From the NCBI GenBank assembly GCA_949358305.1, contig OX442317.1, positions 13,210,186 through 13,274,185 of the forward strand: DNA of 64,000 nt. Direction: 5' to 3'. The notes beneath the pieces were generated by a model that ran no database searches, had not been told where the DNA came from, and saw nothing but the letters and a program-made list of their open reading frames with translations. The stretch's first letter is position 1. Each line of letters begins with the position of its first letter. Made by a program: the position numbers and the translations under genes. The stretch comes from Strigamia acuminata (lineage: Eukaryota > Arthropoda > Chilopoda > Geophilomorpha > Linotaeniidae). Positions 54,481 to 64,000 of this stretch are shown here, piece by piece.

Positions 54481-57400
54481 CTTTTGATCTCATCACAGTT
54501 GACTTAGCACAAACATCACAAGACCAATGTCTCTGAATGTTCTGAAATAGTGTTTAAACCTTAGTAGAAAGCTTTAATGTAAGTTTTAGCAACATCCAAG
54601 AAATGATTTGGGAAAATAGACTTTTGATCTCATCACAGTTGACTTAGCACAAACACCACAAGACCAATGTCTCTAAATGTTCTGAAATAGTGTTTAAACC
54701 TTAGTAGACGGCTTCAATGTAAGTTTTAGCAACATCCAAGCAATGATTTGGGAGAATAGACTTTTGATCTCATCACAGTTGACTTAGCACAAACACCACA
54801 AAACCAATGTCTCTGAATGTTTAGAAATAGTGTTTAAACCTTAGTAGAAGGCTTCAATGTAAGTGTTAGCAACATCCAAGCAATAATTTGAAAGAATAAA
54901 CTTTTGATCTCATTTGACATCACAGTTGACTTAGCACAAACACCACAAGACCAATGTCTCTGAATGTTCTGAAATAGTGTTTAAACTTTAGTAGAAAGCT
55001 TTAATGTAAGTTTTAGCAACATCCAAGCAATGATTTGAAAGAATAAACTTTTGATCTCATTTGACATCACAGTTGACTTAGCACAAACATCACAAGACCA
55101 ATGTCTCTGAATGTTCTGAAATAGTGTTTAAACCTTAGTAGAAGGCTTCAATGTAAGTTTTAGCAACATCCAAGCAATGATTTGGAAGAATAAACTTTTG
55201 ATCCCATTTGACATCACAGTTGACTTAGCACAAACACCACAAGACCAATGTCTCTGAATGTTTAGAAATAGTGTTTAAACCTTAGTAGAAGGCTTCAATG
55301 TAAGTGTTAGCAACATCCAAGCAATAATTTGAAAGAATAAACTTTTGATCTCATTTGACATCACAGTTGACTTAGCACAAACACCACAAACCAATGTCTC
55401 TGAATGTTCTGAAATAGTGTCTAAACCTTAGTAGAAGGCTTCAATGTAAGTTTTAGCAACATCCAAGCAATGATTTGGGAGAATAGACTTTTGATCTCAT
55501 CACAGTTGACTTAGCACAAACACCACAAGACCAATGTTTCTGAATGTTTAGAAATAGTGTTTAAACCTTAGTAGAAGGCTTCAATGTAAGTGTTAGCAAC
55601 ATCCAAGCAATAATTTGAAAGAATAAACTTTTGATCTCATTTGACATCACAGTTGACTTAGCACAAACACCACAAAACAATGTCTCTGAATGTTCTGAAA
55701 TAGTGTTTAAACCTTAGTAGAAGGCTTCAATGTAAGTTTTAGCAACATCCAAGCAATGATTTGGGAGAATAGACTTTTGATCTCATCACAGTTGACTTAG
55801 CACAAACATCACAAGACCAATGTCTCTGAATGTTTTGAAATAGTGTTTAAACCTTAGTAAAAAGCTTTAATGTAAGTTTTAGCAACATCCAAGCAATGAT
55901 TTGGGAGAATAGACTTTTGATCTCATCACAGTTGACTTAGCACAAACACCACAAGACCAATGTCTCTAAATGTTCTGAAATAGTGTTTAAACCTTAGTAG
56001 ACGGCTTCAATGTAAGTTTTAGCAACATCCAAGCAATGATTTGGGAGAATAGACTTTTGATCTCATCACAGTTGACTTAGCACAAACACCACAAGACCAA
56101 TGTCTCTGAATGTTCTGAAATAGTGTTTAAACCTTAGTAGAAGGCTTCAATGTAAGTTTTAGCAACATCCAAGCAATGATTTGGGAGAATAGACTTTTGA
56201 TCTCATCACAGTTGACTTAGCACAAACATCACAAGACCAATGTCTCTGAATGTTTTGAAATAGTGTTTAAACCTTAGTAAAAAGCTTTAATGTAAGTTTT
56301 AGCAACATCCAAGCAATGATTTGGGAGAATAGACTTTTGATCTCATCACAGTTGACTTAGCACAAACACCACAAGACCAATGTCTCTAAATGTTCTGAAA
56401 TAGTGTTTAAACCTTAGTAGACGGCTTCAATGTAAGTTTTAGCAACATCCAAGCAATGATTTGGGAGAATAGACTTTTGATCTCATCACAGTTGACTTAG
56501 CACAAACACCACAAGACCAATGTCTCTGAATGTTCTGAAATAGTGTTTAAACCTTAGTAGAAGGCTTCAATGTAAGTTTTAGCAACATCCAAGCAATGAT
56601 TTGGAAGAATAAACTTTTGATCCCATTTGACATCACAGTTGACTTAGCACAAACATCACAAGACCAATGTTTCTGAATGTTCTGAAATAGTGTTTAAACC
56701 TTAGTAGAAAGCTTCAATGTAAGTTTTAGCAACATCCAAGCAATGATTTGGAAGAATAAACTTTTGATCCCATTTGACATCACAGTTGACTTAGCACAAA
56801 CATCACAAGACCAATGTTTCTGAATGTTCTGAAATAGTGTTTAAACCTTAGTAGAAGGCTTCAATGTAAGTTTTAGCAACATCCAAGCAATGATTTGGAA
56901 GAATAAACTTTTGATCCCATTTGACATCACAGTTGACTTAGCACAAACATCACAAGACCAATGTTTCTGAATGTTCTGAAATAGTGTTTAAACCTTAGTA
57001 GAAAGCTTCAATGTAAGTTTTAGCAACATCCAAGCAATAATTTGAAAGAATAAACTTTTGATCTCATTTGACGTCACAGTTGACTTAGCACAAACACCAC
57101 AAGACCAATGTGTCTGAATGTTCTGAAATAGTGTTTAAACCTTAGTAGAAGGCTTCAATGTAAGTTTTAGCAACATCCAAGCAATGATTTTGGAGAATAG
57201 ACTTTTGATCTCATCACAGTTGACTTAGCACAAACATCACAAGACCAATGTCTCTGAATGTTCTGAAATAGTGTTTAAACCTTAGTAGAAAGCTTTAATG
57301 TAAGTTTTAGCAACATCCAAGCAATGATTTGAAAGAATAAACTTTTGATCTCATTTGACATCACAGTTGACTTAGCACAAACATCACAAGACCAATGTCT

Positions 57401-60400
57401 CTGAATGTTCTGAAATAGTGTTTAAACCTTAGTAGAAGGCTTCAATGTAAGTTTTAGCAACATCCAAGCAATGATTTGGAAGAATAAACTTTTGATCCCA
57501 TTTGACATCACAGTTGACTTAGCACAAACATCACAAGACCAATGTTTCTGAATGTTCTGAAATAGTGTTTAAACCTTAGTAGAAAGCTTCAATGTAAGTT
57601 TTAGCAACATCCAAGCAATAATTTGAAAGAATAAACTTTTGATCTCATTTGACGTCACAGTTGACTTAGCACAAACACCACAAGACCAATGTCTCTGAAT
57701 GTTTAGAAATAGTGTTTAAACCTTAGTAGAAGGCTTCAATGTAAGTGTTAGCAACATCCAAGCAATAATTTGAAATAATAAACTTTTGATCTCATTTGAC
57801 ATCACAGTTGACTTAGCACAAACACCACAAACCAATGTCTCTGAATGTTCTGAAATAGTGTTTAAACCTTAGTAGAAGGCTTCAATGTAAGTTTTAGCAA
57901 CATCCAAGCAATGATTTGGGAGAATAGACTTTTGATCTCATCACAGTTGACTTAGCACAAACATCACAAGACCAATGTCTCTGAATGTTTTGAAATAGTG
58001 TTTAAACCTTAGTAGAAAGCTTTAATGTAAGTTTTAGCAACATCCAAGCAATGATTTGGGAGAATAGACTTTTGATCTCATCACAGTTGACTTAGCACAA
58101 ACATCACAAGACCAATGTCTCTGAATGTTCTGAAATAGTGTTTAAACCTTAGTAGAAAGCTTTAATGTAAGTTTTAGCAACATCCAAGAAATGATTTGGG
58201 AAAATAGACTTTTGATCTCATCACAGTTGACTTAGCACAAACACCACAAGACCAATGTCTCTAAATGTTCTGAAATAGTGTTTAAACCTTAGTAGACGGC
58301 TTCAATGTAAGTTTTAGCAACATCCAAGCAATGATTTGGGAGAATAGACTTTTGATCTCATCACAGTTGACTTAGCACAAACACCACAAGACCAATGTCT
58401 CTGAATGTTTAGAAATAGTGTTTAAACCTTAGTAGAAGGCTTCAATGTAAGTGTTAGCAACATCCAAGCAATAATTTGAAAGAATAAACTTTTGATCTCA
58501 TTTGACATCACAGTTGACTTAGCACAAACACCACAAGACCAATGTCTCTGAATGTTCTGAAATAGTGTTTAAACTTTAGTAGAAAGCTTTAATGTAAGTT
58601 TTAGCAACATCCAAGCAATGATTTGAAAGAATAAACTTTTGATCTCATTTGACATCACAGTTGACTTAGCACAAACATCACAAGACCAATGTCTCTGAAT
58701 GTTCTGAAATAGTGTTTAAACCTTAGTAGAAGGCTTCAATGTAAGTTTTAGCAACATCCAAGCAATGATTTGGAAGAATAAACTTTTGATCCCATTTGAC
58801 ATCACAGTTGACTTAGCACAAACATCACAAGACCAATGTTTCTGAATGTTCTGAAATAGTGTTTAAACCTTAGTAGAAAGCTTCAATGTAAGTTTTAGCA
58901 ACATCCAAGCAATAATTTGAAAGAATAAACTTTTGATCTCATTTGACGTCACAGTTGACTTAGCCCAAACACCACAAGACCAATGTCTCTGAATGTTTAG
59001 AAATAGTGTTTAAACCTTAGTAGAAGGCTTCAATGTAAGTGTTAGCAACATCCAAGCAATAATTTGAAAGAATAAACTTTTGATCTCATTTGACATCACA
59101 GTTGACTTAGCACAAACATCACAAGACCAATGTCTCTGAATGTTCTGAAATAGTGTTTAAACCTTAGTAGAAGGCTTCAATGTAAGTGTTAGCAACATCC
59201 AAGCAATAATTTGAAAGAATAAACTTTTGATCTCATTTGATATCACAGTTGACTTAGCACAAACACCACAAACCAATGTCTCTGAATGTTCTGAAATAGT
59301 GTTTAAACCTTAGTAGAAGGCTTCAATGTAAGTTTTAGCAACATCCAAGCAATGATTTGGGAGAATAGACTTTTGATCTCATCACAGTTGACTTAGCACA
59401 AACACCACAAGACCAATGTCTCTGAATGTTTAGAAATAGTGTTTAAACCTTAGTAGAATGCTTCAATGTAAGTGTTAGCAACATCCAAGCAATAATTTGA
59501 AAGAATAAACTTTTGATCTCATTTGACATCACAGTTGACTTAGCACAAACACCACAAAACAATGTCTCTGAATGTTCTGAAATAGTGTTTAAACCTTAGT
59601 AGAAGGCTTCAATGTAAGTTTTAGCAACATCCAAGCAATGATTTGGGAGAATAGACTTTTGATCTCATCACAGTTGACTTAGCACAAACATCACAAGACC
59701 AATGTCTCTGAATGTTTTGAAATAGTGTTTAAACCTTAGTAAAAAGCTTTAATGTAAGTTTTAGCAACATCCAAGCAATGATTTGGGAGAATAGACTTTT
59801 GATCTCATCACAGTTGACTTAGCACAAACACCACAAGACCAATGTCTCTAAATGTTCTGAAATAGTGTTTAAACCTTAGTAGACGGCTTCAATGTAAGTT
59901 TTAGCAACATCCAAGCAATGATTTGGGAGAATAGACTTTTGATCTCATCACAGTTGACTTAGCACAAACACCACAAGACCAATGTCTCTGAATGTTCTGA
60001 AATAGTGTTTAAACCTTAGTAGAAGGCTTCAATGTAAGTTTTAGCAACATCCAAGCAATGATTTGGAAGAATAAACTTTTGATCCCATTTGACATCACAG
60101 TTGACTTAGCACAAACATCACAAGACCAATGTTTCTGAATGTTCTGAAATAGTGTTTAAACCTTAGTAGAAGGCTTCAATGTAAGTTTTAGCAACATCCA
60201 AGCAATGATTTGGAAGAATAAACTTTTGATCCCATTTGACATCACAGTTGACTTAGCACAAACATCACAAGACCAATGTTTCTGAATGTTCTGAAATAGT
60301 GTTTAAACCTTAGTAGAAAGCTTCAATGTAAGTTTTAGCAACATCCAAGCAATAATTTGAAAGAATAAACTTTTGATCTCATTTGACGTCACAGTTGACT

Positions 60401-63400
60401 TAGCACAAACACCACAAGACCAATGTGTCTGAATGTTCTGAAATAGTGTTTAAACCTTAGTAGAAGGCTTCAATGTAAGTTTTAGCAACATCCAAGCAAT
60501 GATTTTGGAGAATAGACTTTTGATCTCATCACAGTTGACTTAGCACAAACATCACAAGACCAATGTCTCTGAATGTTCTGAAATAGTGTTTAAACCTTAG
60601 TAGAAAGCTTTAATGTAAGTTTTAGCAACATCCAAGCAATGATTTGAAAGAATAAACTTTTGATCTCATTTGACATCACAGTTGACTTAGCACAAACATC
60701 ACAAGACCAATGTCTCTGAATGTTCTGAAATAGTGTTTAAACCTTAGTAGAAGGCTTCAATGTAAGTTTTAGCAACATCCAAGCAATGATTTGGAAGAAT
60801 AAACTTTTGATCCCATTTGACATCACAGTTGACTTAGCACAAACATCATAAGGCCAATGTTTCTGAATGTTCTGAAATAGTGTTTAAACCTTAGTAGAAA
60901 GCTTCAATGTAAGTTTTAGCAACATCCAAGCAATAATTTGAAAGAATAAACTTTTGATCTCATTTGACGTCACAGTTGACTTAGCACAAACACCACAAGA
61001 CCAATGTCTCTGAATGTTTAGAAATAGTGTTTAAACCTTAGTAGAAGGCTTCAATGTAAGTGTTAGCAACATCCAAGCAATAATTTGAAAGAATAAACTT
61101 TTGATCTCATTTGACATCACAGTTGACTTAGCACAAACACCACAAACCAATGTCTCTGAATGTTCTGAAATAGTGTTTAAACCTTAGTAGAAGGCTTCAA
61201 TGTAAGTTTTAGCAACATCCAAGCAATGATTTGGGAGAATAGACTTTTGATCTCATCACAGTTGACTTAGCACAAACACCACAAGACCAATGTCTCTGAA
61301 TGTTTAGAAATAGTGTTTAAACCTTAGTAGAAGGCTTCAATGTAAGTGTTAGCAACATCCAAGCAATAATTTGAAAGAATAAACTTTTGATCTCATTTGA
61401 CATCACAGTTGACTTAGCACAAACACCACAAAACAATGTCTCTGAATGTTCTGAAATAGTGTTTAAACCTTAGTAGAAGGCTTCAATGTAAGTTTTAGCA
61501 ACATCCAAGCAATGATTTGGGAGAATAGACTTTTGATCTCATCACAGTTGACTTAGCACAAACATCACAAGACCAATGTCTCTGAATGTTTTGAAATAGT
61601 GTTTAAACCTTAGTAAAAAGCTTTAATGTAAGTTTTAGCAACATCCAAGCAATGATTTGGGAGAATAGACTTTTGATCTCATCACAGTTGACTTAGCACA
61701 AACACCACAAGACCAATGTCTCTAAATGTTCTGAAATAGTGTTTAAACCTTAGTAGACGGCTTCAATGTAAGTTTTAGCAACATCCAAGCAATGATTTGG
61801 GAGAATAGACTTTTGATCTCATCACAGTTGACTTAGCACAAACACCACAAGACCAATGTCTCTGAATGTTCTGAAATAGTTTTTAAACCTTAGTAGAAGG
61901 CTTCAATGTAAGTTTTAGCAACATCCAAGCAATGATTTGGAAGAATAAACTTTTGATCCCATTTGACATCACAGTTGACTTAGCACAAACATCACAAGAC
62001 CAATGTTTCTGAATGTTCTGAAATAGTGTTTAAACCTTAGTAGAAAGCTTCAATGTAAGTTTTAGCAACATCCAAGCAATAATTTGAAAGAATAAACTTT
62101 TGATCTCATTTGACGTCACAGTTGACTTAGCACAAACACCACAAGACCAATGTGTCTGAATGTTCTGAAATAGTGTTTAAACCTTAGTAGAAGGCTTCAA
62201 TGTAAGTTTTAGCAACATCCAAGCAATGATTTTGGAGAATAGACTTTTGATCTCATCACAGTTGACTTAGCACAAACATCACAAGACCAATGTCTCTGAA
62301 TGTTCTGAAATAGTGTTTAAACCTTAGTAGAAAGCTTTAATGTAAGTTTTAGCAACATCCAAGCAATGATTTGAAAGAATAAACTTTTGATCTCATTTGA
62401 CATCACAGTTGACTTAGCACAAACATCACAAGACCAATGTCTCTGAATGTTCTGAAATAGTGTTTAAACCTTAGTAGAAAGCTTCAATGTAAGTTTTAGC
62501 AACATCCAAGCAATAATTTGAAAGAATAAACTTTTGATCTCATTTGACGTCACAGTTGACTTAGCACAAACACCACAAGACCAATGTCTCTGAATGTTTA
62601 GAAATAGTGTTTAAACCTTAGTAGAAGGCTTCAATGTAAGTGTTAGCAACATCCAAGCAATAATTTGAAAGAATAAACTTTTGATCTCATTTGACGTCAC
62701 AGTTGACTTAGCACAAACACCACAAGACCAATGTCTCTGAATGTTTAGAAATAGTGTTTAAACCTTAGTAGAAGGCTTCAATGTAAGTTTTAGCAACATC
62801 CAAGCAATGATTTGGAAGAATAAACTTTTGATCCCATTTGACATCACAGTTGACTTAGCACAAACATCACAAGACCAATGTTTCTGAATGTTCTGAAATA
62901 GTGTTTAAACCTTAGTAGAAAGCTTCAATGTAAGTTTTAGCAACATCCAAGCAATAATTTGAAAGAATAAACTTTTGATCTCATTTGACGTCACAGTTGA
63001 CTTAGCACAAACACCACAAGACCAATGTGTCTGAATGTTCTGAAATAGTGTTTAAACCTTAGTAGAAGGCTTCAATGTAAGTTTTAGCAACATCCAAGCA
63101 ATGATTTTGGAGAATAGACTTTTGATCTCATCACAGTTGACTTAGCACAAACATCACAAGACCAATGTCTCTGAATGTTCTGAAATAGTGTTTAAACCTT
63201 AGTAGAAAGCTTTAATGTAAGTTTTAGCAACATCCAAGCAATGATTTGAAAGAATAAACTTTTGATCTCATTTGACATCACAGTTGACTTAGCACAAACA
63301 TCACAAGACCAATGTCTCTGAATGTTCTGAAATAGTGTTTAAACCTTAGTAGAAGGCTTCAATGTAAGTTTTAGCAACATCCAAGCAATGATTTGGAAGA

Positions 63401-64000
63401 ATAAACTTTTGATCCCATTTGACATCACAGTTGACTTAGCACAAACATCACAAGACCAATGTTTCTGAATGTTCTGAAATAGTGTTTAAACCTTAGTAGA
63501 AAGCTTCAATGTAAGTTTTAGCAACATCCAAGCAATAATTTGAAAGAATAAACTTTTGATCTCATTTGACGTCACAGTTGACTTAGCACAAACACCACAA
63601 GACCAATGTCTCTGAATGTTTAGAAATAGTGTTTAAACCTTAGTAGAAGGCTTCAATGTAAGTGTTAGCAACATCCAAGCAATAATTTGAAAGAATAAAC
63701 TTTTGATCTCATTTGACATCACAGTTGACTTAGCACAAACACCACAAACCAATGTCTCTGAATGTTCTGAAATAGTGTTTAAACCTTAGTAGAAGGCTTC
63801 AATGTAAGTTTTAGCAACATCCAAGCAATGATTTGGGAGAATAGACTTTTGATCTCATCACAGTTGACTTAGCACAAACACCACAAGACCAATGTCTCTG
63901 AATGTTTAGAAATAGTGTTTAAACCTTAGTAGAAGGCTTCAATGTAAGTGTTAGCAACATCCAAGCAATAATTTGAAAGAATAAACTTTTGATCTCATTT
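54481..64000. repeat. Satellite array, right block
   Basis: About 66 monomers, starting within a monomer at CTTTTGATCTCATCAC. Includes a local three-monomer (420 bp) duplication: the CTTAGTAAAAAG variant ends at 55860 and 56280 in identical contexts. Other recurrent variants are GAATGTTTAGAAATAG and TGATTTTGGAG. It runs off the window end. No gene. Confidence 0.95.

Overview
The window is eukaryotic, almost certainly from an invertebrate animal and probably an arthropod. About 39 kb of the 64 kb is one tandem satellite family with 140-147 bp monomers, all in one orientation. The array is interrupted by BEL/Pao-type LTR retrotransposons and by two copies of a non-autonomous DNA transposon. I see no host protein gene, tRNA, rRNA or CRISPR array. 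The setting looks like pericentromeric or centromeric heterochromatin. The invertebrate assignment rests on the BEL/Pao polyprotein layout and on a primer-binding site matching animal (Drosophila-like) tRNA-His.

Layout: satellite 1-4770; complete BEL element E1 (+) 4771-14099, with two apparently identical 1513-bp LTRs, a 4-bp target duplication and an intact 1745-aa polyprotein; satellite 14100-15423; a 1903-bp terminal-inverted-repeat element 15424-17326; satellite 17327-23721; a 3' fragment of E1 (integrase end plus LTR) 23722-26461; satellite 26462-27785; second TIR element copy 27786-29688; satellite 29689-45563; second BEL element E2 (-) 45564-54480, with intact 1746-aa polyprotein, full 3' LTR and truncated 5' LTR; satellite 54481-64000. 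The block 11360-23721 recurs immediately downstream from 23722 at an offset of 12362 bp. This explains the E1 fragment and the second TIR element as products of a tandem duplication rather than new insertions.

E1 and E2 have nearly identical internal regions (about 20 amino-acid differences in 1745), but their LTRs and the first ~0.44 kb of leader are strongly diverged. That sharp change implies that LTR modules were exchanged by recombination. Six sequence signals survive in the same order and at nearly the same spacing in the diverged LTRs: CRE, CCAAT box, RFX-type X-box, NRF1-like site, TCAGTT initiator, and poly(A) hexamer 21 nt after the initiator. They are good candidates for the functional promoter and 3'-end signals. 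The unusually long leader (~1 kb) carries an open frame that stays in register between the two elements across the diverged segment, so it may encode an extra protein.

The satellite forms nested higher-order repeats (712, 1719, 1153, 2872 and 2307/2153 bp), and the two halves of the 12.4-kb duplication already differ by gains and losses of whole monomers.
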